Shown: piece by piece, positions 24,601 to 32,338 of the stretch
Layout of the letters: each line of letters opens with the position of its first letter
How positions within the stretch are numbered: position 1 is the first letter of the stretch
Assembly: GCA_041910015.1 (NCBI GenBank)
Contig: JAYRRR010000021.1
Location: 1 to 64,000, forward strand
Length of the DNA stretch: 64,000 nt
DNA from: RPQJ01 sp041910015
GTDB lineage: Bacteria; Pseudomonadota; Gammaproteobacteria; Steroidobacterales; Steroidobacteraceae
Reading direction: 5' to 3'
Notes under the pieces: generated by a model
Told to the model about the DNA's origin: nothing
Database searches by the model: none
Seen by the model: only the letters and a program-made list of their open reading frames with translations
Program-made: the position numbers and the translations under genes

Positions 24601-24745
24601 CGCCGAAACCCAGCGGCCGCTCGCCACGGTTGTCGTGGGCGGGCTGCTGAGCGCGACCTTGCTGACACTGGTGCTGTTGCCGGTGCTGTACGAGTGGATG
24701 GAGAGCCGCCTGGAAATCCGGCAGGCCGCCGAGGCGGAGAGCTGA
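21629..24745 (+). CDS. czcA: CzcA-type heavy-metal RND efflux pump
   Basis: 1038 residues with the twelve-helix RND plan: first helix LLVIIGFAVIAALGVRAVL, large periplasmic loop starting with IDAFPDVTPVQVSIYTESPG, helices 2-6 from about residue 345, a second loop, and helices 8-12 at the end. The helix 4 proton-relay segment reads GIGMMVDGAVVMVEN. The Asp and Glu expected in HME pumps are present, but the DFG preceding it in Zn/Co/Cd pumps is replaced by GIG, more like copper/silver (CusA) or other HME classes. Substrate is therefore left open. It is the last gene of the operon, with a 30-nt gap after czcB. Confidence 0.93.
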   Translation: MLNRLVEMSLNYKLLVIIGFAVIAALGVRAVLTVPIDAFPDVTPVQVSIYTESPGLAAEDVEQLLTFPVESALAGLPRVREIRSTSLFGLSFVSVYFDDGMDVYFARQLVNERLQELGDRLPAGYGKPEMGPNASGLGQVYWYTVERAPGVTRERVSDMDLRTWQDWTVRLILRTAHGVDDVTSWGGGEREFQVRIDPQRLHARGLGFRDVIEAIPVNNGQVGGNVMDVGREQYLVRGLGLLRSSDDIGGIVLQSDDGIPIYLRDVAEIVEAPAPRFGAVTRDGEEVVLGMALARIGENARDVIAAVEAKLDTVRAALPDGIELKPVYSRTDLVDQAVGTATRALVEGSVLVAIVLLLFLGEVRSAIVVIAMLPLAMLIAFIGMRQFGLSANLMSLAGLAIGIGMMVDGAVVMVENAFRVMAERRAHGDHVNRTASVLAAAKEVANPIAFAILIIIVVFLPLFSLEGLEGKMFKPMAFSIAFAMAGSLLLSLTLVPVLASLVLEPRPESDVRLVRMLKTRYRPLLEAALARRKGVIAAAVAMLLASLALFPLLGKEFMPQMQEGSIMWRVTGIPSTSLQESIRTSKVIADAFKEFPEVESTIAMIGRAEKGETADVNYMEIYTPLRPASEWTRGRTIQGLEDEMQEALERVVPNVVPGYTQPIQMRVEELISGVRATLALKLYGPELGELDRLSDLLKTVLGTVPGVSDLSLEANVGKPQIRIEVDRDELARHGMNAEEVLTVVRNGLGGEPVSVLLDGVRRFDIAVRLQEDYRDTVEALRRIPLKSETGALIPLSEVATVGVDEGYSFVRREQLQRYAVIQMDVRGRDVDGFVAEATAAIDSRVRLPAGYWFEWGGAFENQQRALTRLAIIVPVTIFFIFVLLYTAFNSFRHAALILANVPFATIGGVVALAATDQYLSVPSAIGFIAVFGVAMLNGIVLVNFLNELRTRGLSVRDAVLQGTALRLRPVLMTASVAILGLVPMLLSSGVGAETQRPLATVVVGGLLSATLLTLVLLPVLYEWMESRLEIRQAAEAES

Positions 24746-24950
24746 ACTTCGGTGCGGGAGACGATCACTCGACGGGGCCGTCCAGGCCAGGGCGCAACTT
24801 CGGCGTCGAGGTGAGCGGGCAGGGCTGGTACGACTACGCCATGTCGCGATACGGTCGTCCCTGGGGAGACGAGCGCAACGGCTACGTGGCTGGCGAGCCG
24901 CCCGATTTCATGCCCGAGGGCTGCCGCAAGCGGGTGGTGCCGCTTCGTCG
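24746..24950. other. Intergenic stretch between czcA and the kinase gene
   Basis: About 200 bases. A plus-strand frame here reads NFGVEVSGQGWYDYAMSRYG, which has protein-like composition, but it is short, has no start or ribosome site, and was not recognised. The two flanking genes converge on it, so any terminators would lie here; no clear hairpin with T run is seen. Confidence 0.35.
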
Positions 24951-26822
24951 TCAGCCATCGTCGTCGAGCACGGCGACGTCCACGCGTCGTGGCCCTTCGA
25001 TCTCCGCGCTGCCCGATTCCGTCAGCGTCACGGAGAAGTGCTGTTCCGCTTCGGCGACCGCGTCGTTGACGAGCGGCACGTAGATGGCGCGTGTCACCTG
25101 GCGATTGAGGAACCGCGCCATGCCGGCCGACGCGCGATAGTCGGCGCCGGCCTGCGCACTGCCGTCCTGCGTCTGCCAGGGCACGTCGGCGGTTCCTTCG
25201 GCACCGCCGACGCGACGCAGGACCACGACTGCGGCCGGAGCGCTCTCGGCGATCCGGATGGAAGTGGTGGCGACGGCGATGCGCGCGCGACCCGGCGCGG
25301 GCGGCTGTCCGGTGGTGGTCGGCGTTGCGGGGCGTGCCGCGGTCACCGCTTCGTCGCGCGTCCCGGTGATCTGCGGCGTCGGGCCTGGCACCGATGGCGT
25401 GGTGGCATGGCCATCGACCTCTGGCGCCGGCGACGACGTTGGCGGCACCGCTGCGGTGGCCGGTCCGGATGGGTCTGTCGCGGCCGGCCCGGTATCGCCG
25501 GGGCCGACGACATCCGGGGGCGCCGCGCCATCTCGATCGCGAACGAGCAGGTACCCGGCCGCCACCAGCAGCACCAGCGCCGCCGCGGTCGCAAGACGTC
25601 CGGTTCGACCGTGTGCCGTCGGCGATGAAGGCGTCGCCGCGATCACGAGTGGAACGGCCGGGACCGGTGCAGGTGGTTCGACGAGGGCAGTGATCGGCGC
25701 CGGAATCGACGCCTCCGCGGGCTCTGCCGTTGCCTCGGCCGGGGCGATCACGAGCGACGCCGCGAGGTTGGTCGTGGCCGCAACCGGTGGCGCCACGAGT
25801 TCGTCCGCCGCGGCGACAGCCGTCCCCGCCTGCGCCAGCGAGCGCACCCACTCCTCGATGTCGGCCGGACGCTCGGCGCGCGACCAGGCGAGGCCGCGGG
25901 CCAATACGGCGTTCTGGGCCGGCGACAGGCCGGGCAGCGGGTTGGCCTCGAGCCGCTGCTCGCGTGCTTCGCTGGCGGGGATGCGATCGAACGGGTGACG
26001 GCGCGTGAGCATTTCGTACACGACGCACGCCAGACTGAATACGTCGTCGCGTGGCTCGGCGGGCAGTCCCTCGAGCACCTCGGGGCTCGCGTAGACGCGC
26101 GTCGCGGCGGCGGGAACCACCTCTGCGTCGAGTTCGCCGTCGGTCGATGCGGGGTGGATTTCGCGGGCCGCGCCGAAGTCGAGTACCTTGATGCCGCCGT
26201 CCTGCGGCAGGAAGACGTTGCTCGGCTTGATGTCGCCATGCGGGATGCCCTTGCGGTGCGCGCAGCCCAGCACGGCCGCGCAACCGCCGGCGATGCTCAC
26301 TGCCTCGGCGACGTGGATCGGCGCGGTCGCCGCGCGATTGATCCGCGCGCGCAGCGACATGCCTTCGAGCAGCTCCATCGTGATGAACCAGGTGCCGAGA
26401 TCGCAGTCGAGGTCGTACATGCGCACGACCTGCGGGTGCTGCACAGCCTGCGACTGACGGAACTCGCGGCGCAGGCGCGCGATGTTGGCCTCGTGCGCGT
26501 ATTCGTCGCGCAGGACCTTGACGGCGATCCACGAGGCATCGCCCGCGGCTTCGTCGCGTCGCAGGTCCTGCGCGCGGAAAATCGTGGACTGCCCGCCGCG
26601 GGCGATGGCGTCGCCGAGCGCATAGCGATCGCGCAGGATCACGCCGGGGCGCAGTTCGCGTGGTGGCGGCAGTACGCTCAACCGGCTCGCCGCATAGGTT
26701 GCCGCCGCTTCGGCCGTGTGCTCGTCGAGGATCTCGGTCGGCTCGTCCTCGGTCGAGACGCGGCCCGATGCCGGGACGCGGCCGCGAACGACGTCGCGCG
26801 GGCGTATTTGCGGGGTGACCAT
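24951..26822 (-). CDS. Membrane Ser/Thr protein kinase with Calx-beta tail
   Basis: 623 residues from ATG 26822; a longer start at 26879 is possible. The kinase domain (about residues 62-330) has a Gly-rich loop IARGGQSTIFRA, Lys102 in AVKVLRDE, catalytic loop HGDIKPSN (His195, Asp197; the usual R-D is G-D) and DFG at 215-217. A Pro/Ala-rich linker leads to a single transmembrane helix (about 410-427, LATAAALVLLVAAGYLLV). The last about 110 residues form a Calx-beta-like domain (IAESAPAAVVVLRRVGG, then AGADYRASAG, then EAEQHFSVTL), placed outside the cytoplasm by topology. It is divergent from the SH3/M48/CHASE2 operon and may respond to envelope signals. Confidence 0.88.
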   Translation of the reverse strand: MVTPQIRPRDVVRGRVPASGRVSTEDEPTEILDEHTAEAAATYAASRLSVLPPPRELRPGVILRDRYALGDAIARGGQSTIFRAQDLRRDEAAGDASWIAVKVLRDEYAHEANIARLRREFRQSQAVQHPQVVRMYDLDCDLGTWFITMELLEGMSLRARINRAATAPIHVAEAVSIAGGCAAVLGCAHRKGIPHGDIKPSNVFLPQDGGIKVLDFGAAREIHPASTDGELDAEVVPAAATRVYASPEVLEGLPAEPRDDVFSLACVVYEMLTRRHPFDRIPASEAREQRLEANPLPGLSPAQNAVLARGLAWSRAERPADIEEWVRSLAQAGTAVAAADELVAPPVAATTNLAASLVIAPAEATAEPAEASIPAPITALVEPPAPVPAVPLVIAATPSSPTAHGRTGRLATAAALVLLVAAGYLLVRDRDGAAPPDVVGPGDTGPAATDPSGPATAAVPPTSSPAPEVDGHATTPSVPGPTPQITGTRDEAVTAARPATPTTTGQPPAPGRARIAVATTSIRIAESAPAAVVVLRRVGGAEGTADVPWQTQDGSAQAGADYRASAGMARFLNRQVTRAIYVPLVNDAVAEAEQHFSVTLTESGSAEIEGPRRVDVAVLDDDG

Positions 26823-27108
26823 CTTGGGGGACGACGCTGGAGGTGCTTGCCGCCGATTATCACCGTCCCGGCGCCACACGCGCTACGGCCACATTTCCGT
26901 GATACCGCGGAAGCGGATGCGACGGATTTGCACCCAGGCGCTTATGTAAAGGCTTCAATTGCCTCCGCCATGTCGCTGGGTCGGCGTTCGTGCCGCCATG
27001 GCGCTGCGCCGCTGCGTGATGGGGTGGCCTTCGCGTCAAAGGGTGGTCGTGGCCATCGGCGCGGCTTAACATCCGGCCGGGCCGTCACGGCATGACGGAC
27101 AGGCTCTC
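26823..27108. promoter_or_regulatory. Divergent control region between kinase and SH3 operon
   Basis: About 290 bases separating divergent starts at 26822 and 27109. It must hold both promoters, but no strong sigma-70 hexamer pair or palindrome stands out. It includes a relatively AT-rich part around 26940-26965. Confidence 0.35.
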
Positions 27109-27663
27109 ATGCGCACGCTTTCTCCCGCCACCGCTGGTCTCGCGATCGCCGCGATCGTCACCGTTGTCCTCGGCGCGGGACTTTCCCTGGCGGCGACGGC
27201 GGTCAAGGGAACGATCACGCGTGACGACGTTCTCCGCGCCGGGCCGGTGGCAACTGCCACGCCCGTGGGCAGGATCGCGCAGGGCGCCAGCGTCGACGTC
27301 ATCGATCGCAACGGCTTCTGGCGCCGCGTCAGTGCGCCGGCCGGCCAGGGCTGGCTCAAGCTCTCCAGTGTGCGCGTCGATTCCGGCACGACAGCGGGAG
27401 CGGGTCTCGCTGCACTCGCCACCGGCCGCGGTGCGACCGGCAACGTCGTCACCACCAGCGGCACACGCGGCATTTCGGCCGACGACCTGACCGGCGCGAC
27501 ACCGGACACGGCGGAACTCCAGACGCTGGAGGCGCTCGCCGTCACGCCGGAACAGGCACGCGTCTTCGCGGGCGAAGGCCATCTGGTCGCGCGTCGCGTG
27601 GAGTACATCGGGCGGGCGAGTGGCGGCAGGAACGCGAACGGGAAGCCGGCGAATGGCGACTAG
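27109..27663 (+). CDS. Secreted bacterial SH3-domain protein
   Basis: 184 residues. A signal peptide or N-terminal anchor (ATAGLAIAAIVTVVLGAGLSLAATA) is followed by an SH3b-like domain at about 35-90 (VLRAGPVATATPVGRIAQGASVDVIDR, then GFWRRVSAPAGQGWLKLSSV). Such domains bind peptidoglycan or peptides. The C-terminal half (ISADDLTGATPDTAELQTLEA, then EQARVFAGEGHLVARRVEYI) is conserved-looking but unrecognised. It overlaps the start of the M48 protease gene by 11 nt, so the two are made together and may act on the same periplasmic target. Confidence 0.75.
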   Translation: MRTLSPATAGLAIAAIVTVVLGAGLSLAATAVKGTITRDDVLRAGPVATATPVGRIAQGASVDVIDRNGFWRRVSAPAGQGWLKLSSVRVDSGTTAGAGLAALATGRGATGNVVTTSGTRGISADDLTGATPDTAELQTLEALAVTPEQARVFAGEGHLVARRVEYIGRASGGRNANGKPANGD

Positions 27664-28609
27664 CCGCGATCATCGCCGGGTCGGACGCCGCGCCGGCGCG
27701 CTCGTGCTGGCCAGCGTCGTGCTCGCCACCCTCGGAGCGCCGACCGGCGCCTTCGCAGCGGCCAGGGGCGACCCCCTGGGTGGCCTGGGAGGCGCGCTCG
27801 GCGATGCGCTGAAGGACAAGTTCAGGACGACGCCGAAGACACCCGAGAAGCCGGTCGACACCGCGGCGCGGACGCTGGAGGTGCTGGCCGACGACACGAA
27901 GGGCGACCGCCAGGAGGAGATCGACCTCGGACGCGGCGTGGCGGCCAAGATGCTCGGGGCCTACGACCTGGTCGACGACGCGGCGCTGCAGGCCTACGTG
28001 GGCCGCGTCGGCATGGTCGTGGCGGCGCAGGGCGAGCGGACGAAGCTGCCGTGGCGATTCGTCGTCCTCGATGCGTCGTCGATCAACGCTTACGCCGTCC
28101 CCGGCGGCATCGTGTTCATCACGCGCGGGCTCTACGACCTGCTCGGCAGCGAGGACGAACTCGCCGCCGTGATCGGCCACGAGATCGCGCACGTTCAGCG
28201 CAGACATCACTACCAGGTCATGAAGCAGCAGAAGCTGGTGGGAGCGCTGTCGGACGCGGCGGCTGCGCAGCTCACGGTCGACAGCAAGCTGCTCGACACG
28301 CTGTGGTCGCGTGCGACGGAGGTCATGACGCGCGGTCTCGACAAGTCCGCCGAATACGCAGCCGATCGCGAAGGCATGGTGCTTGCCGCGCGCGCCGGCT
28401 ACGACGCGTCGGCGTTGCTCGGCGTGCTGGAGAAGATCGGCGCCAGCGCGACCGCGGGCTCCGACGCGACGATGCTGTTCTCGACCCATCCCGCGCCCGC
28501 CGACCGGATCGCCGCGCTCGGGGCGGCCGTCACACCCGAACTCGAGGCCGCCGCCGTTCCTTCGCCCGCTGCGTCGCGATTGCGCCGGCCCGGCGCGGCG
28601 CCGCCCTAG
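27653..28609 (+). CDS. M48-family Zn metalloprotease
   Basis: 318 residues from ATG 27653 with a signal peptide ending at about FAAARG. The core carries AYVGRVGMVVAAQ, then NAYAVPGGIVFITRGLYDLL, then the zinc site HEIAH (176-180) and the third ligand Glu in DKSAEYAADREG. This fits periplasmic M48 proteases such as the BepA/LoiP group, which help in outer membrane quality control. The C-terminal TPR repeats of BepA are missing. It lies between the SH3 protein and the CHASE2 sensor. Confidence 0.88.
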   Translation: MATSRDHRRVGRRAGALVLASVVLATLGAPTGAFAAARGDPLGGLGGALGDALKDKFRTTPKTPEKPVDTAARTLEVLADDTKGDRQEEIDLGRGVAAKMLGAYDLVDDAALQAYVGRVGMVVAAQGERTKLPWRFVVLDASSINAYAVPGGIVFITRGLYDLLGSEDELAAVIGHEIAHVQRRHHYQVMKQQKLVGALSDAAAAQLTVDSKLLDTLWSRATEVMTRGLDKSAEYAADREGMVLAARAGYDASALLGVLEKIGASATAGSDATMLFSTHPAPADRIAALGAAVTPELEAAAVPSPAASRLRRPGAAPP

Positions 28610-28631
28610 CACCGGCACGGATCGCCATCGC

Positions 28632-30245
28632 GTGCGCATTCCATTCCTGCATTCGCTCACGCTGTCCCGCCGGCTGGGTACTTTGGCCCGTCGTTTCGAC
28701 AAGCGCTTCTACGTGCTGCTCGCGCTGGCCGTCGTGGCGGTCATCGTCGTCGACTTCACGTTCACGCAGTGGATCGGCGCGCTCGACGGCACCAAGTACG
28801 ACACGCTCGTCCACTACCGGCTGTCGAGTCCGGCGGCTGCTTCGGACATCGTCATCGTCGACATCGACGAGCGCTCGCTCGCCACGGTCGGGCTCGAACA
28901 GGGTCGATGGCCCTGGCCGCGCGACGTGCTCGCTGAAGCCATCGCCACGATCGCCGAGGCGCGGCCGAAGGCGTTGTTCGTCAACGTCCTGTTTTCGGAG
29001 CCGGACCCGGCGCACCCCGACGCCGATCGCGCGTTGCGGGAGGTGGCGGAAAGCTATCCATTCGTCGTGTTCTCGTTCGTGCGCCTGCCACCGGCCAACG
29101 ACCGGCACAGCCAGCTCGACGCCTCGCGACTGCCTCTGGCGCGGCCGCTCGACGATGCGGCGCCCGGGCCGGATCCGGTCGCGGCGATCGTACCCCCGTT
29201 TGCCGAAATGCAGCGCCATCTCGGCGCGGCGAACCTGTTGCAGGACGATGACGGCATCGTGCGCTCCTACGAATACTGGCTGGCGACGCAGCGTCACGTG
29301 CTGCCATCGGCCGTCGCGGCGATGCTGGTTGCGGCGGGCGTCGAGCCGCCACGCGCCGGACAGGAGACCTTGCCGCGTCTGAACTGGCGCAACAAACGGG
29401 GCGGGTACGAGCGGGTCTCTTTCGCCGACCTGTACTCCGGCATGAAGGGACGGCGTGAGCTGGGCGCAGGTGTGTTCGCCGGCAAGTACGTCGTGCTCGG
29501 CGCGAGCGCCCCGGGCATCTCGGTCACCAGGGCGACCTCGGCTTCGATCGCGACCGATGACAACGACATCGTCGCGACCGCGCTCGACGACGCGTTGCAC
29601 GGCACGGGCTTGCGGCAGATCCCGCCGGTCGTGCACGTGGCGCTCGCGGTCGTGCTGGTCGGGCTGCTGGCGTGGGCCTTTGTCGCGCAGGTCGACCAGG
29701 GCCTGGTCGACACCGCCTTCGCCATGGCGCAGGCGAGCCTGCTGGCCATCACCTACCTCAGTGTGAGCTACCTGACCGTCGTGCTCGACATGACGCTGCC
29801 ATTCAAGGCGGCCATGTCGTACTTCGTCGTCGCCCGCAGCCTGCATGCCGCCAAACACGCGTCGCAGCGCGGCGTCGCCGAGTTCTGGGACACGGCCGAG
29901 GCCCTGCGCGCGGACCGTGCCGTCGTCATCGCGTCCGCAGGCGGCGTCGCGGGCCACCGGCTCCTCACGCGGGTGCGCCGGACGCTCGAACGTGAACTCG
30001 GGTACGAGCGCGTCCTGTACCTCGCGGACTTCATCGACCGCGGCACCTTTCTCGGGCAGAACGTCGGCGACACCGAACTCGTCGTCGGCTTCCTGCACGG
30101 CGACGACCGAAAAGCTGTGGAGGCGCTGCCGTCCGGCCTCGACGCGGACGGCCTGAAGCTCGTCGAGGTCGACCTCCAGGCACAGGACGTCGAGCAATCG
30201 CGCGAGACGCTCTGGCAGGCCGTGGTATCGAGCATCTTCCGCTGA
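28632..30245 (+). CDS. CHASE2-domain membrane protein with unrecognised cytoplasmic domain
   Basis: 537 residues from GTG 28632. One N-terminal helix (FYVLLALAVVAVIVVDFTFT) is followed by a periplasmic CHASE2 sensor (about 40-325; KYDTLVHYRLSSP, then IVIVDIDERSLATVG, then WPWPRDVLAEAIATIAEARP). Three more helices come next (from VHVALAVVLVGLLAWAFV). CHASE2 proteins usually end in a kinase or cyclase domain. Here the last about 140 residues (RADRAVVIASAGGVAGHRLL, RVRRTLERELGYERVLYLAD) match neither, so the output is unknown. It is the third gene of an operon with the SH3 and M48 genes. Confidence 0.8.
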   Translation: MRIPFLHSLTLSRRLGTLARRFDKRFYVLLALAVVAVIVVDFTFTQWIGALDGTKYDTLVHYRLSSPAAASDIVIVDIDERSLATVGLEQGRWPWPRDVLAEAIATIAEARPKALFVNVLFSEPDPAHPDADRALREVAESYPFVVFSFVRLPPANDRHSQLDASRLPLARPLDDAAPGPDPVAAIVPPFAEMQRHLGAANLLQDDDGIVRSYEYWLATQRHVLPSAVAAMLVAAGVEPPRAGQETLPRLNWRNKRGGYERVSFADLYSGMKGRRELGAGVFAGKYVVLGASAPGISVTRATSASIATDDNDIVATALDDALHGTGLRQIPPVVHVALAVVLVGLLAWAFVAQVDQGLVDTAFAMAQASLLAITYLSVSYLTVVLDMTLPFKAAMSYFVVARSLHAAKHASQRGVAEFWDTAEALRADRAVVIASAGGVAGHRLLTRVRRTLERELGYERVLYLADFIDRGTFLGQNVGDTELVVGFLHGDDRKAVEALPSGLDADGLKLVEVDLQAQDVEQSRETLWQAVVSSIFR

Positions 30246-30387
30246 TGCCACCGCCTTGGACGATTCTGCGGTCCGTGTCACACCCACGTCCGACCGCCAG
30301 CGTCTACGCTGCGTCCGTGCTCGGCCCTGCGCCATCATGGTCGCGCGGAGCCGTTCCGGGGATCTCGACGGACGTGCGGGAGTCGAC

Positions 30388-31248
30388 ATGAACTCGCGTG
30401 GGAAGGGCGTCGTTTTCGCGTTGGCTCTGCAGGGTCTGCTCGCGTTCGCCGCGTCGGCCGCGGCCGCGGCCGCCTCGTCGGCACCGCCACCAGTCCGGCC
30501 CGACGTGCGCTCGCAGGCCTACTACATCATCGACCGGTCCGATGCGTCGGTACTTGCCTCGCGGCGCGAGCACACCGCGGTCCCGATCGCCTCCATCACC
30601 AAGCTGATGACGGCGCTGGTCGTGCTCGAAGCCGGTCAGCCGATGGACGAAACGCTGCCGATCACGGCTGCCGACGTGCGCGGCACCGCGGGCTCCAGCT
30701 CGCGTCTGGCCCAGGGCACGCGTCTCGCGCGGTCGGACCTCCTGCATCTCGCGCTGATGTCGTCCGACAACCGCGCGGCCCATGCGCTGTGCCGGAACTA
30801 CCCGGAGGGCCTCGCGGCGTGCGTGCGCGCCATGAATGCCACGGCGCTCGCGCTCGGCATGACGTCGACGCATTTCATCGAGCCGACCGGGCTGTCGGAG
30901 TTCAACGTCGCGAGTCCGCGCGACCTCGCCAGACTCGTGCTCGCGGCCGGCGGCAACGCCACCATCCGCGAGTACTCGACGGACGCCGAGCACACGGTCG
31001 TCATCGGTCGGCAGGCCGTGCAGTTCCGCAACACGAATGCGCTGGTCGACAAGGCAGACTGGCAGGTCGAGGTCCAGAAGACCGGCTACATCGCCGAGGC
31101 CGGCCGCTGTCTGGTCATGCAGACGGTCATCGACGGACGGCAGATCGTCATCGTGCTGCTCAATTCGTACGGCAAGCTCACGCGCATCGCCGACGCCAGG
31201 CGTATCCGCCACTGGCTGGAGACACAGCTTTGGGCCAAGGCGGCCTGA
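30388..31248 (+). CDS. pbpG: D-alanyl-D-alanine endopeptidase (PBP7 type)
   Basis: 286 residues from ATG 30388, preceded by GCGGGAG. A signal peptide (VVFALALQGLLAFAAS) is followed by S11 peptidase motifs: S-I-T-K with nucleophile Ser69, S-S-D-N in ALMSSDNRAA, and K-T-G in VQKTGYIAEAG. The length and the absence of a C-terminal membrane anchor point to PBP7/PbpG, which cuts peptide cross-links in peptidoglycan, rather than a DacA carboxypeptidase. An upstream in-frame start at 30256 would spoil the signal peptide. Confidence 0.88.
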   Translation: MNSRGKGVVFALALQGLLAFAASAAAAAASSAPPPVRPDVRSQAYYIIDRSDASVLASRREHTAVPIASITKLMTALVVLEAGQPMDETLPITAADVRGTAGSSSRLAQGTRLARSDLLHLALMSSDNRAAHALCRNYPEGLAACVRAMNATALALGMTSTHFIEPTGLSEFNVASPRDLARLVLAAGGNATIREYSTDAEHTVVIGRQAVQFRNTNALVDKADWQVEVQKTGYIAEAGRCLVMQTVIDGRQIVIVLLNSYGKLTRIADARRIRHWLETQLWAKAA

Positions 31249-31390
31249 CCCGCATCATGGCGTGGCCATCCGTGTAACTGGCAGCGAACCGCGCACAGAT
31301 CCTGATGCACGGGCGCTCCCGTGCGCCTCGTCCTGGTGGCATGCTGCGGCTGACCCGTGAATCGGTGCAGTACGGCGGGGCGAAGCCTCC

Positions 31391-32338
31391 ATGGCGGACG
31401 ACTCCATTCGCGACGCGGCGCACGCGGAGACACGCGTCCACGTCTTCCTCGGCAAGGGCGGCGTGGGCAAGACCACGTGCTCGGCCGCGACCGCGCTGCG
31501 GCTGGCGGAGCTCGGCCAGCCGAGTCTCGTCATCTCCACGGATCCGACGCCATCGCTGTCGCACATCTTCGGCATCGAAGGCCTGCACCGCGACCGCGAG
31601 GTCCTGCCGGGTCTCTACCTGACCGAGTTCGGGCTCGACGACGTGCGTGCGATGTGGGACGAGAAGTTCGGCCGCGAGGTCTACGGCGTGTTCTCGAGCT
31701 TCGTCGACGTGGATTACGCGACGTTCGTCCAGTTCATGACCTCGGTGCTGCCCGGGCTCAACGAGGAGTTCATGGTCGACCATATCCGCCGGCTCGCCGC
31801 CGGCGGCTCGCGCTACCGCAACGTCGTCTGGGACACGGCACCGCTCGGGCAGACGCTGGCCCTGCTCGGCATGCCCGCGATGCTCGAGGAGCACCTGCGG
31901 ACGGCACCGCGGATCTACTCGCACCTGCGGACTTCGGGCGAGCGCAAGGAGCCGGTCATGACCATCATCGCGCGGTGGCGGCAGCTCGCCACGGACTGCA
32001 TGCAGTTCCTGCGCCGCGACGTTGCGTTCTCGATGGTCGTGATCCCGGAAACGCTGAGTCTCCGCCAGCTCGACGGCGTCGTGCGTGAGCTGGCGCGCCA
32101 CGCCCTGCGGATCGACCGGCTGGTCGTCAACAACGTCGTGCAGGATCCGGACTCGCCGTTCCTGCAACAGAAGAGACGGCAGCAGCAAGAGCACCTGCAG
32201 CACCTGCGTGCGACCTTCGGCCACCTGCCGATCGTCGAGATCCCGCTGTTTCCGGAGGAGGTGCGCGGGCTGGAGCGACTGCGGGCGGTGGGGGGGCGAC
32301 TGTACCCGGCGCGTCTGGTGGCGTCCGATCATGCGTGA
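31391..32338 (+). CDS. ArsA/Get3-like ATPase
   Basis: 315 residues, soluble. It has the deviant Walker A of ArsA/Get3 and other MinD-type ATPases (FLGKGGVGKTTCSAA, Lys22 and Lys27), switch I region ISTDPTPSLSHIFGI (the D-P-A-x-S-L-S-D motif of ArsA), and VVWDTAPLGQTLALL as the switch II D-T-A-P motif. It is a single-ATPase form with no second half. No arsenite pump or arsR is nearby. Its stop overlaps the ATG of a B12-binding radical SAM gene by 8 nt (32331-32338), so the pair is translationally coupled. A metallochaperone or energising partner for that enzyme is a reasonable but unproven role. Confidence 0.85.
   Translation: MADDSIRDAAHAETRVHVFLGKGGVGKTTCSAATALRLAELGQPSLVISTDPTPSLSHIFGIEGLHRDREVLPGLYLTEFGLDDVRAMWDEKFGREVYGVFSSFVDVDYATFVQFMTSVLPGLNEEFMVDHIRRLAAGGSRYRNVVWDTAPLGQTLALLGMPAMLEEHLRTAPRIYSHLRTSGERKEPVMTIIARWRQLATDCMQFLRRDVAFSMVVIPETLSLRQLDGVVRELARHALRIDRLVVNNVVQDPDSPFLQQKRRQQQEHLQHLRATFGHLPIVEIPLFPEEVRGLERLRAVGGRLYPARLVASDHA

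Noticed and set aside
31391..32338. Calling the ArsA-like gene an arsenite pump component
   Set aside because: No arsB, arsR or arsC lies nearby, the protein is a single-ATPase form, and it is coupled to a radical SAM gene.
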